NCBI GenBank assembly: GCA_023229135.1
Contig: JALNZT010000027.1
Coordinates: 1-63,549 of the forward strand
Reading direction: 5' to 3'
DNA: 63,549 bases
From: Bacteroidales bacterium
GTDB taxonomy: Bacteria > Bacteroidota > Bacteroidia > Bacteroidales > F082
The notes below the pieces were generated by a model. That model was not told the origin of the DNA. It saw only the letters and a program-made list of their open reading frames with translations, and searched no databases. Every line of letters begins with the position of its first letter. The stretch's first letter is position 1. Positions 52,234-61,095 of this stretch are shown here, one piece after another. Position numbers and translations under genes: made by a program.

Positions 52234-55116
52234 ATGATCAGCAACAACTTTTTGCAGCGCCATCTGGGGCCTACCTCCGAAGATATTAAAACCATGTTGC
52301 AAGCTATTGGTGTAGGTTCTGTTGAACAACTTATTAACGAAATCATTCCGGAGAATATCCGCGTGAGGCAGCCGCTATCCATTGGCGAAGGCTTAAACGA
52401 ATATGAATATCTGCAACACCTGAAAAAGATTGCCGGCAAAAACAAGATTTTCAAAACCTTTATTGGGATGGGATACTACGACACCATCACGCCAGGTGTA
52501 ATTTTACGTAATGTGCTTGAAAATGCTGGTTGGTATACCGCTTATACGCCCTATCAGGCTGAAATTTCACAAGGTCGGCTCGAAGCGCTATTGAATTTTC
52601 AGACGGTGGTAAGTGACCTCACTGCCATGCCGATCGCTAATGCTTCTTTGCTCGACGAAGGCACTTCTGCCGCCGAAGCCATGTTGATGTTTTACAGCTC
52701 CAGAAGCCGTGCCCAGCAAAAAGCGGATGTCAATAAATTTTTTGTTGATAAAAATGTTTTTCCACATACGCTTGAAGTGGTTCAAACCCGCGCCTTGCCG
52801 CTGGGAATAGAAGTCGTTGTCGGTGATTTTGACCCCGCACAGCTTGATGAGAACTATTTTGGCGTCCTGCTTCAATATCCTGATCAATACGGTCAAATAA
52901 CAGACTATCGTTCTGCTGTTGAGGTGCTTAAAGAAAAAAGCATTCAAGTAGCTGTTGCCGCTGATATGTTGAGTCTAACCTTATTAACGCCTCCTGGCGA
53001 ATGGGGTGCTGATGCCGTTGTTGGAAGCAGCCAGCGTTTTGGCATTCCGATGGGATTTGGCGGACCACATGCCGGATTTTTTGCTACCCATGATGCCTAC
53101 AAAAGAGAAATCCCCGGCAGGATTATCGGTGTGTCAAAAGATGCTAACGGAAATAGCGCGTTGAGAATGGCGCTGCAAACCCGCGAACAACATATCAAAC
53201 GCGAGAAAGCCACTTCAAATATTTGTACGGCTCAGGCTCTATTGGCTTCAATGACAGCTTTTTATGCCGTTTACCATGGCCCAAAAGGCCTCAAAAATAT
53301 AGCACGTCACATTCATATTCTTACCAATGTTTTGGTGATAGAAATGAAAAAGGTGGGCGTTAAACAGCTCAATACAAACTATTTCGATACGCTTAGGTTT
53401 GCCTTACCAGAAAATACAAAAATGAGCAAACTGACGGCTTTGGCTCAAGAACACGAAATGAATTTCCGTATTATCAACGAAGCTGAGTTTGGCATTAGCC
53501 TTAACGAAACGACTACGCTGGCTGATGTAAACGAAATTGTTTCAATGCTCTGCAAGCTCACCAACCAAAAGCATACACCGTATGTTTGTGTGCCTTCGGA
53601 ATGTGAGAATTTGAATGCAATTCCTGAGGACTTGATGCGTAAAAGTGATTTCCTTGCGCATGAAGTTTTCAACCGTTATCACTCAGAAACGGATATGATG
53701 CGTTATCTGAAAAAGTTAGAAAACAGAGATTTAGCCTTGAATCGTACCATGATTCCACTTGGCTCTTGCACCATGAAGCTGAATGCAGCAGCAGAGATGT
53801 TCTCCTTAAGCTGGCCAGAGTTTGGCCAACTGCATCCTTTTGTGCCGGCAGATCAGGCGGCAGGTTATCACGAACTGATTTCAACCCTGGAAAAGGACTT
53901 GTGTGAAATCACCGGTTTTGATACTATGTCGTTTCAGCCCAATTCAGGTGCCAGCGGCGAATACGCGGGTTTGTTAGTTATCAGGGCTTACCTGGATTCT
54001 ATCGGTGAAGGTCACCGCAATATTTGTCTGATTCCTTCTTCGGCCCACGGAACAAACCCTGCAAGCGCTGTAATGGCAGGTCTGGATGTGTTGGTGGTGA
54101 AATGCGACATCGATGGAAATGTTGATATTGACGACTTGCGTGAAAAAGCTACAGCAAATAAAGATAAGCTAGCGGCTATCATGGTAACTTATCCTTCAAC
54201 GCATGGTGTTTATGAACCCGGAATCCGTGAAATTATTGATATCGTGCACGAAAACGGCGGACAAGTTTATATGGATGGCGCTAATATGAATGCACAAGTA
54301 GGGCTGACTAATCCCGGTTTTATTGGCGCAGATGTTTGCCACCTGAATTTGCACAAAACTTTTGCTATTCCTCACGGAGGCGGCGGCCCCGGTGTTGGTC
54401 CTATTGGAGTGGCAAAACACATTTCCCCATTCTTGCCTGGCCACAAGCTGGTAAAAACAGGAGGTGATAAAGCCATCACTGCCGTTTCATCAGCTCCTTT
54501 TGGCAGTGCCATGATATTACCTATTTCTTATGGCTACATTAAATTATTGGGTGGAGAAGGCTTGAAAAGAGCAACAGAAATTGCGATTTTAAGTGCTAAC
54601 TATCTAAAAGCCAAACTAACTTCTTCTTATCCGATTCTTTATACAGGCATCAAAGGTCATGTAGCCCACGAAATGATTTTAGACCTGAATAATTTTGGTC
54701 GCACAGCCGGTCTTACGGTAACTGACGTAGCCAAACGCCTGATGGACTATGGCTTCCATGCACCAACAGTAGCTTTCCCGGTGCATGGCACATTGATGGT
54801 AGAACCTACTGAAAGTGAGCCTTTGGCCGAGTTAGATCGTTTTGTTGAGGCAATGATCTGCATTCGTAAAGAGATTGAACAAATTGAAAATGGTGAAGCA
54901 GAGAAAGACAATAACGTAATCACGCATGCTCCGCACACCGCAGAAATGCTGATAGCTACGGATTGGAATTTCCCCTATAGCAGAGAGAAAGCTGCTTTCC
55001 CGATGAAGTCGGATTTGGTGGATAAATATTTCCCACCGGTAACACGTGTTGATGAAGCTTATGGCGACAGAAACCTGATGTGTGTTGTCCCACCAACTGA
55101 GGGCTATATAAAATAA
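52234..55116 (+). CDS. gcvP: glycine dehydrogenase (decarboxylating), P protein
   Basis: 960 residues, the long homodimeric form in which the alpha and beta halves are fused. It opens with RHLGPTSEDI, has the glycine-rich GGPHAGFFATHD in the first half and the PLP lysine K708 in LNLHKTFAIPHGGGGPG in the second. It decarboxylates glycine and hands the aminomethyl group to lipoyl-H protein. The other cleavage genes (gcvT, gcvH) are not adjacent. A clear terminator follows. Confidence 0.97.
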   Translation: MISNNFLQRHLGPTSEDIKTMLQAIGVGSVEQLINEIIPENIRVRQPLSIGEGLNEYEYLQHLKKIAGKNKIFKTFIGMGYYDTITPGVILRNVLENAGWYTAYTPYQAEISQGRLEALLNFQTVVSDLTAMPIANASLLDEGTSAAEAMLMFYSSRSRAQQKADVNKFFVDKNVFPHTLEVVQTRALPLGIEVVVGDFDPAQLDENYFGVLLQYPDQYGQITDYRSAVEVLKEKSIQVAVAADMLSLTLLTPPGEWGADAVVGSSQRFGIPMGFGGPHAGFFATHDAYKREIPGRIIGVSKDANGNSALRMALQTREQHIKREKATSNICTAQALLASMTAFYAVYHGPKGLKNIARHIHILTNVLVIEMKKVGVKQLNTNYFDTLRFALPENTKMSKLTALAQEHEMNFRIINEAEFGISLNETTTLADVNEIVSMLCKLTNQKHTPYVCVPSECENLNAIPEDLMRKSDFLAHEVFNRYHSETDMMRYLKKLENRDLALNRTMIPLGSCTMKLNAAAEMFSLSWPEFGQLHPFVPADQAAGYHELISTLEKDLCEITGFDTMSFQPNSGASGEYAGLLVIRAYLDSIGEGHRNICLIPSSAHGTNPASAVMAGLDVLVVKCDIDGNVDIDDLREKATANKDKLAAIMVTYPSTHGVYEPGIREIIDIVHENGGQVYMDGANMNAQVGLTNPGFIGADVCHLNLHKTFAIPHGGGGPGVGPIGVAKHISPFLPGHKLVKTGGDKAITAVSSAPFGSAMILPISYGYIKLLGGEGLKRATEIAILSANYLKAKLTSSYPILYTGIKGHVAHEMILDLNNFGRTAGLTVTDVAKRLMDYGFHAPTVAFPVHGTLMVEPTESEPLAELDRFVEAMICIRKEIEQIENGEAEKDNNVITHAPHTAEMLIATDWNFPYSREKAAFPMKSDLVDKYFPPVTRVDEAYGDRNLMCVVPPTEGYIK

Positions 55117-55146
55117 TAGTCATTTTTTAGGGTTTGACTATTTACA

Positions 55147-55175
55147 AAAATGACCGGCTTTTGGCCGGTCATTTT
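55147..55175 (+). terminator. terminator of gcvP
   Basis: AATGACCGGC and GCCGGTCATT form a stem followed by TT. It lies 30 bases after the stop. Confidence 0.8.
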
Positions 55176-55193
55176 GCATTAAATTAAGGACAG

Positions 55194-55860
55194 GAAACCC
55201 TTACAGGGTTTAGCTGGGTTTTGTTGCTTTTCACCCGGATAAATCCGGGCGTTATGCACAGTAAAGCCCTACAGGCTTTTTATTTTGCAGTACCTGTAAT
55301 TTCAACACTATACGCTGTAGCGTATCCTGTGTATAACCCCCGAGCTCATTCGGAGGTAGGTGATGCACACTTGTCTTAAAAACTCTGTAAGAGTTTCCCG
55401 TTTTCATGAGAAACCCTTACAGGGTTTAGCTGGGTTTTGTTGCTTTTCACCCGGATAAATCCGGGCGTTATGCACAGTAAAGCCCTACAGGCTTTTTATT
55501 TTGCTTTACCTGTAATTTCAACACTATACGCTGTAGCGTATCCTGTGTATAACCCCCGAGCTCATTCGGAGGTAGGTGATGCACACTTGTCTTAAAAACT
55601 CTGTAAGAGTTTCCCGTTTTCATGAGAAACCCTTACAGGCTTTAGCTGGGTTTTGTTGCTTTTCACCCGGATAAATCCGGACGTTATGCACAGTAAAGCC
55701 CTACAGGCTTTTTATTTTGCAGTACCTGTAATTTCAACACTATACGCTGTAGCGTATCCTGTGTATAACCCCCGAGTTCATTCGGAGGTAGGTGATGCAC
55801 ACTTGTCTTAAAACTCTGTAATAGTTTCCCGTTTTCATGAGAAACCCTTACAGGCTTTTT
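55194..55860. repeat. 216-bp tandem array of serial short hairpins
   Basis: Units begin at 55194, 55410 and 55626, with a partial fourth at 55841 (the third unit is one base short). Each unit holds six short inverted repeats in a row: AAACCCT/AGGGTTT, CCCGGAT/ATCCGGG, AAAGCC/GGCTTT, TACGCT/AGCGTA, CCGA/TCGG and AAACTCT/AGAGTTT, each around 2-5 bases. Units are nearly identical. No open frame of note lies within. The array fills the space between gcvP and the convergent gamma-lyase gene. A related inverted copy lies at 62998-63090. It resembles REP/BIME-type elements moved by REP-associated transposases; none is in the window. Confidence 0.9.
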
Positions 55861-55869
55861 GCTATTATT

Positions 55870-57060
55870 TTACATAGCGTCTAAACACTTCTTTATTTTT
55901 TGCCAGGTTCCTTCAATATCATGATCGAGGCCTACGCTAAAGCGCACCAAACCTTCCGAAAGCCCCATCTCTCTTTGGATTTCTTCCGGAACTTCTGAAG
56001 AAGTACTTTTACCGCTATTGCTGAACAATGTTTTAAAATATCCCAGACTTACAGCAAGATAGCCTACATCTTCCAATTCCATCATTTCCATTAGCTTGTT
56101 GGCTTTATCACTGGTCTCCATGTCAATGGCAATCATTCCGCCAAAGCCAAAATCAGGATGCATCAGCTTTTTCATCAACTCATGTCCTTTGAAATCCGGC
56201 ATACCTGGGTAGCAGAACTTTAGGCCGGCTTCTTTGAATTTTTTGGCCAGATACATCGCATTATAACTATGCTGTTTCATGCGAATATGCAGTGTATGTA
56301 AGTTTTTCAGCACACTTGAGCTTCTGAAAGGATCAAGCACAGGGCCCAGCAACATAGCGGTTCCGGAGTTCACGTCGATCAGGCTGTTGATAAATGCGCC
56401 GTCAGCACAGATTGCGCCTGCTACACAGTCGTTTTTACCGTTCACGAATTTTGTAAGGCTATAAACTACTATATCAGCGCCGAGTTGTGCCGGAGCAAAA
56501 ATCATAGGAGTAAATGTATTGTCAACCACCAGTTTGATATCATGTGCTTTGGCAATTTTTGAGAGCTCGGGTACATCGCTGATTTGCAACAATGGATTCG
56601 TCATTGTTTCTGTGTAAATCATTTTGGTGTTTGGTTTGATGGCTTTTTTTACAGCCTCCAAATTGGTGATATCCAAAAATGTAACTTCAATATTGTAGCG
56701 TGGTAGCCAGTTTTTCATAAAGGCGAAAGTGCCGCCATAGGTCGTCATGCTCGAGATGATATGGTCGCCCGATTGACAGATTCCTAAAATCGCGGTGGTG
56801 ATGGCACCCATGCCGCTTCCTGTTACCCAGCCCATTTCGGTACCTTCCATGGCTGCCAGTGCATCGGCAAGGAATTTATTGCTCGGATTCCAATGTCGGG
56901 AATACAAAAAACAGCCTTCTGCTTCTCCTTGAAAAGTGTCGACCATGGTTTTTGCTTGCATAAAAGTGAAGGTTGCCGAATCAGTAACGGAGGGATTTAC
57001 GTCGCCAAATTCCCCAAATTGTTTGAGGTTTTGAATGTTTGTTGCCGGATCAAATTTCAT
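55870..57060 (-). CDS. methionine gamma-lyase / Cys-Met metabolism PLP enzyme
   Basis: 396 residues. Fold-type I, MetC/MetB superfamily: YSRHWNPSNKFLADALAAMEGTEMGWVTGSGMGA, YTETMTNPLLQ, the PLP lysine K204 in YSLTKFVNGKND, SGTAMLLGPVLDP. The Asn-Asp after the lysine and overall pattern fit the Bacteroidota branch of methionine gamma-lyases, which split methionine to methanethiol, ammonia and 2-oxobutyrate. Cystathionine-acting activity is possible. It is divergent from an Lrp/AsnC regulator, which probably controls it. Confidence 0.87.
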   Translation of the reverse strand: MKFDPATNIQNLKQFGEFGDVNPSVTDSATFTFMQAKTMVDTFQGEAEGCFLYSRHWNPSNKFLADALAAMEGTEMGWVTGSGMGAITTAILGICQSGDHIISSMTTYGGTFAFMKNWLPRYNIEVTFLDITNLEAVKKAIKPNTKMIYTETMTNPLLQISDVPELSKIAKAHDIKLVVDNTFTPMIFAPAQLGADIVVYSLTKFVNGKNDCVAGAICADGAFINSLIDVNSGTAMLLGPVLDPFRSSSVLKNLHTLHIRMKQHSYNAMYLAKKFKEAGLKFCYPGMPDFKGHELMKKLMHPDFGFGGMIAIDMETSDKANKLMEMMELEDVGYLAVSLGYFKTLFSNSGKSTSSEVPEEIQREMGLSEGLVRFSVGLDHDIEGTWQKIKKCLDAM

Positions 57061-57087
57061 AGCTATATTTTTTAAAAGTTATTGCTA

Positions 57088-57095
57088 CAAATTTA
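57088..57095 (-). promoter_or_regulatory. -7 box TAAATTTG of the gamma-lyase gene
   Basis: On the minus strand it fits TAnnTTTG, 28 bases before the ATG. Confidence 0.5.
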
Positions 57096-57105
57096 CGAAA
57101 TTGTA

Positions 57106-57131
57106 TATTATCTGGCTTCAATTTGATAATA
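57106..57131. promoter_or_regulatory. candidate Lrp operator
   Basis: TATTATC and GATAATA form a perfect 7-base inverted repeat around 12 bases, just upstream of the gamma-lyase -7 box. Lrp-type proteins bind AT-rich dyads with about this layout. It is a good candidate, not proven. Confidence 0.5.
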
Positions 57132-57220
57132 TGTTTGAAAAATAGCTATATTATTTTAAAATTATAAGTAAACTTGCATTTAATTATAAAAAATGTAATT
57201 TTAACCTTAAAATTCAAGTA

Positions 57221-57685
57221 ATGAGCTTTCAACTTGATTTATTAGACAAACGAATTTTGAGATTGCTAACTCAAAATGCCAGGCTGCCTTTTGTAGAAGT
57301 AGCCCGCAGATGTCGGGTTTCGGGGGCTGCCGTGCATCAGCGCGTTGCGCGGATGCTGGAAGCCGGTGTTATTTCAGGCTCGCAGTTTAACCTCAGCCCA
57401 AATGGATTGGGTTTACTGACTTGTGCATTTATAGGAATTCAGGTAAATCTGGTGGCCAACAGCACCCATGATGAAGTTTTTGAAAAGATTCAACAGATTC
57501 CGGAAATTGTTGAATGTCATCATATTAGTGGAAAATATTCTTTGCTCGTGAAGATTTATACCCAGAATAATGAGCACCTGAAGCGAATCATCGTTGAAAA
57601 AATCCAGTCGATTCCTGAGATTTCCTTCACAGAAACCTTTATCAGCCTCGAAGCCGGCTTTGAACGACCTTTGCCGCTATTGTGA
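57221..57685 (+). CDS. Lrp/AsnC-family transcriptional regulator
   Basis: 154 residues. N-terminal helix-turn-helix (LDLLDKRILRLLTQNARLPFVEVARRCRVSGAAVHQRVARM) and C-terminal RAM ligand-binding domain (ECHHISGKYSLLVKIYTQNNEHLKRII). It senses an amino acid and acts as an octamer or dimer. It is divergent from the gamma-lyase with 160 bases between them containing a dyad, the usual layout for a local Lrp regulator of an amino acid catabolic gene. Methionine or a product is the likely effector. Confidence 0.93.
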   Translation: MSFQLDLLDKRILRLLTQNARLPFVEVARRCRVSGAAVHQRVARMLEAGVISGSQFNLSPNGLGLLTCAFIGIQVNLVANSTHDEVFEKIQQIPEIVECHHISGKYSLLVKIYTQNNEHLKRIIVEKIQSIPEISFTETFISLEAGFERPLPLL

Positions 57686-57718
57686 GGAATAGGATTTCTT
57701 TTGATGCCGGTAATTGAC

Positions 57719-57726
57719 TAATTTTG
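57719..57726 (+). promoter_or_regulatory. -7 box TAATTTTG of the GT-C gene
   Basis: It fits TAnnTTTG, 19 bases before the ATG at 57745, with a TTTG 15 bases further upstream. Confidence 0.5.
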
Positions 57727-57744
57727 TCCGCTTATTTCAGAAAT

Positions 57745-59562
57745 ATGAGAACATTATTTATAAGTGGAATTCTGTTGCTCTTTATTGTTGTTCAATTGTG
57801 GCAAGGTAGCAATGCCCGACACACCATTGATGGCGATGGTAGTGGCTATTACTCTTATCTTACAACGGTTTTTCGCTATAAAACAACGGATTTTAAATCG
57901 GTTTTTGAATACGAAAAAACCCGTCGTGGCCTGGATTATATGGGGCATTATTTCCATGAATACAACGGTAAAGTTGTTAATAAATACTATGCCGGAACGG
58001 CAGTGCTTATGATGCCTTTCTATGGTATGGCGAGTCTTTTGTCGAAGCTTGCCAATATGCCTATTGATGGCTATAATATTCTTTTTCAGTATGCTGTGGC
58101 ATTTGCTGCGGCTTTTTACCTCGCGATTGGACTGCTGCTGGTTAATGCGCTACTTAAAACTTTCGCGATCACTAAGCCCATCCGCGTGCTAACCTTGCTA
58201 AGTTTGTTGCTGGGTACCAATTTATTTTATTACGCCTTTATGCACCCGGCACATTCGCATGTTTATTCTTTTGCTGCTATTGCGGGATTTGCTTATTCTG
58301 CACGTCTGTTTATGCTTTACGGAAATACTAAAGCCTTGTATAGCATGAGTTTAATGCTTGGTATCGTAGCTTTGATAAGGCCTACGAATTTGATGATAGT
58401 TTTGCTTATTCCATTTTTTGCAACCGACTTTCAAACTGTAAAACAGCGTTTTATAAGTCTTTTTAAAAAGCCATTAGTGACTTTTTGGGCCTTGCTCTTC
58501 TTTATGATGTTCTTCTCCATTCAAATCATTTTCAATTATATACAGACCGGAGAGTTTATTTTATATACCTATAAAAATGAGGGCTTTCACTTTTTGCAGC
58601 CGGCAACATGGTCTTTTTTGTTTAGTTACCGCAAAGGGTTTTTCGTTTACACCCCGCTGATGTTACTGCTATTTTCAGGGATTGTCGTATTGTATCGTCG
58701 CTCGAAGTTTCAAACATACTGGTTATTAGGTTTTGTAGTCGTATTGGTGTATATCCTTTCTTCCTGGTGGAACTGGTTTTTTGGCGACAGCTTTGGCATG
58801 CGTGCTATGATTGATTACTACCCCATTTTCGCCATTTTATTGGCTTTGGGCTTTAGTGCCTTAGTGAAAATCAGAGCAGGAAAAATCTTTTTATCAGTGT
58901 TTCTGCTGCTGGTTGTTCCCTTGAATTTGGTGCAGGCTTATCAGTATGAAGTAGGCATACTTCACCCTGATTCAATGAATAGAGAGAAATACTGGTACGT
59001 TTTCTTTAAAACAGATAAAGCATTCAGGAACGTATTGGGCAGCCAGCCCGAACCGGTTTTCAAGTCGCTGAGTAGTTATAAGCGTTTAGACTTTTTTAAC
59101 GATATGGAATCCGTTTCGCCGGTTTGGACAGGCAATGGTATTCAGCTTTCGGGTGAGGCACATTCAGGTATGTATTTGGCACAGCTTGACGAAAAAAATA
59201 CCTTTAGCCCAACTTTGGTATTGGCCGGTTCACAACTTCTTTGTACTGAAAGTGCGATGTACATATCAGCGCATTTAATGTACCGTGAATTTGAAAAAGA
59301 TGCTGCTTCAAAAGCAATAATGGTTTATGCAGCAACCAATAAGAGTAATCAGCTCTTGTTTTATAAGTCGCAAAATCTCAAGCAGTTGCCTGACGAAATT
59401 ACGAATAGTTGGCGCTATGCTGAGTTTGGAATGAAAGTTCCTGCCTGGAACAATGAAGTGTCACAGGTGAAGGTGTATATCTGGAATCCCGATGGCACAG
59501 CATTTCAGCTTGATGACTTTGCTGTAAATATTTATTATAAAGAAATAGAATTAGATGAGTAG
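57745..59562 (+). CDS. GT-C-like multi-spanning membrane glycosyltransferase
   Basis: 605 residues from the ATG at 57745; the TTG at 57724 lies within the promoter. About 10-11 membrane helices with an early acidic loop (TIDGDGSGYYSYL) typical of GT-C enzymes that use lipid-linked sugars, then a C-terminal soluble domain (about 445-605; beta-rich, jelly-roll-like). No exact family recognised. Acceptor and donor unknown. It overlaps the next gene by 8 bases. Confidence 0.75.
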   Translation: MRTLFISGILLLFIVVQLWQGSNARHTIDGDGSGYYSYLTTVFRYKTTDFKSVFEYEKTRRGLDYMGHYFHEYNGKVVNKYYAGTAVLMMPFYGMASLLSKLANMPIDGYNILFQYAVAFAAAFYLAIGLLLVNALLKTFAITKPIRVLTLLSLLLGTNLFYYAFMHPAHSHVYSFAAIAGFAYSARLFMLYGNTKALYSMSLMLGIVALIRPTNLMIVLLIPFFATDFQTVKQRFISLFKKPLVTFWALLFFMMFFSIQIIFNYIQTGEFILYTYKNEGFHFLQPATWSFLFSYRKGFFVYTPLMLLLFSGIVVLYRRSKFQTYWLLGFVVVLVYILSSWWNWFFGDSFGMRAMIDYYPIFAILLALGFSALVKIRAGKIFLSVFLLLVVPLNLVQAYQYEVGILHPDSMNREKYWYVFFKTDKAFRNVLGSQPEPVFKSLSSYKRLDFFNDMESVSPVWTGNGIQLSGEAHSGMYLAQLDEKNTFSPTLVLAGSQLLCTESAMYISAHLMYREFEKDAASKAIMVYAATNKSNQLLFYKSQNLKQLPDEITNSWRYAEFGMKVPAWNNEVSQVKVYIWNPDGTAFQLDDFAVNIYYKEIELDE

Positions 59563-59746
59563 AGAAGATCGTTTTTATAAATTCAATAACGCGCTCAAAG
59601 AAGGAGAAGACTTTTACCTCGAAAATGGCTTTCGGGTGATGACTAAACATTTCTTAACCAAGCGTGGGTACTGTTGTGGAAACGGTTGTCGACATTGTCC
59701 CTACCATCCCAAACACACTAAAGGAAATACCGTTCTAGCAGATTAA
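59555..59746 (+). CDS. DUF5522 cysteine-rich small protein
   Basis: 63 residues. Its core motif YCCGNGCRHCPYHP is the DUF5522 signature; four cysteines and two histidines in a compact block suggest a metal site (zinc or Fe-S). Sequence before it (EGEDFYLENGFRVMTKHFLTKRGY) is also conserved. Function unknown. It overlaps the GT-C gene and is followed 47 bases later by rimM, with trmN6 next, so a link to RNA maturation is possible. Confidence 0.85.
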   Translation: MSREDRFYKFNNALKEGEDFYLENGFRVMTKHFLTKRGYCCGNGCRHCPYHPKHTKGNTVLAD

Positions 59747-59793
59747 TATTCACCGAAATAGTTTTTTGTATAGCATTATATCTAACTAATAAT

Positions 59794-60321
59794 ATGAAAA
59801 AGGAAGATTGCTTTTATTTTGGGAAAGTCGTTAAAACCCACGGCATCAAAGGAGAAATAAGTATTCGTATTGATGCGGACGAGCCCACAGCTTATCTCGA
59901 TTTAAAATATATGCTTATTGAAATCACCAATAAGCTGGTGCCTTTTTTTATCCGATCATTTAAAATTTTGGGAAACAAAGCCTATGTAGCCCTTGATACG
60001 GTTAACACAATCGAATTGGCGTCGTCTTTTGCGGGCAAGGATATCTATTTGCCCTTGGAGCTGTTGCCAAAACTAAATGACGACCAGTTTTATTTTCATG
60101 AAATCGGAGGATACAAAATTATTGATGAAACTGAAGGTCTGATTGGCGAGCTTGAGCAAGTGCTCGAATACCCCAATCAATCACTTTTTCAGGTGTTTAG
60201 GGAGGACAAAGAAATCCTGATTCCTATTCAGGATGAGATTATTAAGAAGGTTGATAAAAAAAATAAAACGATTTATATTCGAGCTCCTGAAGGGCTGATC
60301 GATTTGTATTTAAATAGTTAA
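59794..60321 (+). CDS. rimM: ribosome maturation factor RimM
   Basis: 175 residues. It opens with FYFGKVVKTHGIKGEISIRIDAD (N-terminal barrel) and has YFHEIGGYKIIDE and LIPIQDEIIKKVDKKNKTIYI (PRC barrel). It helps assemble the 30S head by binding S19. Its stop overlaps the trmN6 start (TAATG). Confidence 0.95.
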   Translation: MKKEDCFYFGKVVKTHGIKGEISIRIDADEPTAYLDLKYMLIEITNKLVPFFIRSFKILGNKAYVALDTVNTIELASSFAGKDIYLPLELLPKLNDDQFYFHEIGGYKIIDETEGLIGELEQVLEYPNQSLFQVFREDKEILIPIQDEIIKKVDKKNKTIYIRAPEGLIDLYLNS

Positions 60322-61037
60322 TGACTGCCAGACCGTTTCATTTTAAGCATTTTAGCCTCTTTCACCATCAATCGACGATGAAAGTTGGAACCGATGCCAT
60401 TTTACTTGGTGCGTGGATTCCGCTTAAAAATGTAAAAATCGCCCTGGATATTGGAACTGGCTGTGGCATTCTTGGCTTGATGCTTTCGCAACGCGCTGTG
60501 CCTAAGCTTGATGCCGTGGAACTGGACGAATTATCGGCTGCCGAAGCAAAATACAATTTTAACAGCTCGCGATGGCGAGACCAGCTGCAAGTTTATTGTA
60601 TGGATATCAGGCGGTTCGCTGACGAATTTCCAACTAAACGTTATGATTTAATTGTATCAAACCCGCCATTTTTTGTAAACAGTTTTAAAAGCGTACAGCA
60701 GCGCAAAAATCAAGCGCGGCATACCGACAGTTTGAGCTTTGAAGAGCTGACAACAGTGGTTAAAAAATTACTTAATCCTACGGCTACTTTTGCTGTTGTA
60801 TTGCCTTTCAAAGAAAGCTTAGATTTTGTTGAAACTGCTGAAACCATTGGCTTATACGTAAATGCCAGGCAATTAATTATCCCGGTTGAAGGCCGTCCGG
60901 CCAACCGGATAAACCTGCTTTTCAGCTTAAATCCTGTGGGCGAAATCCAATCAAAAAATTTTACAATTCGAAATACCAAAGGTGATTTTACCGAACAATA
61001 CAAGCATACGTTAAAGGATTTCTATTTAGGCTTGTAA
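60321..61037 (+). CDS. trmN6: tRNA1(Val) (adenine37-N6)-methyltransferase
   Basis: 238 residues. SAM-binding motif DIGTGCGILGLML and the N6-adenine signature NPPF in LIVSNPPFFVNS, with the family start FHFKHFSLFHHQSTMKVGTDAILLG. It methylates A37 of valine tRNA in E. coli (YfiC). It is translationally coupled to rimM. A hairpin at 61051-61081 follows. Confidence 0.92.
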   Translation: MTARPFHFKHFSLFHHQSTMKVGTDAILLGAWIPLKNVKIALDIGTGCGILGLMLSQRAVPKLDAVELDELSAAEAKYNFNSSRWRDQLQVYCMDIRRFADEFPTKRYDLIVSNPPFFVNSFKSVQQRKNQARHTDSLSFEELTTVVKKLLNPTATFAVVLPFKESLDFVETAETIGLYVNARQLIIPVEGRPANRINLLFSLNPVGEIQSKNFTIRNTKGDFTEQYKHTLKDFYLGL

Positions 61038-61050
61038 TTTACGCTTTCTA

Positions 61051-61081
61051 AATCTTAAAGGTTTATAAAACCTTTGAGATT
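61051..61081 (+). terminator. hairpin between trmN6 and the convergent thioredoxin-like gene
   Basis: AAAGGTTT and AAACCTTT around 3 bases, extended by AATCT/AGATT. It could end both converging genes. Confidence 0.55.
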
Positions 61082-61095
61082 TATTAGATAACTTA

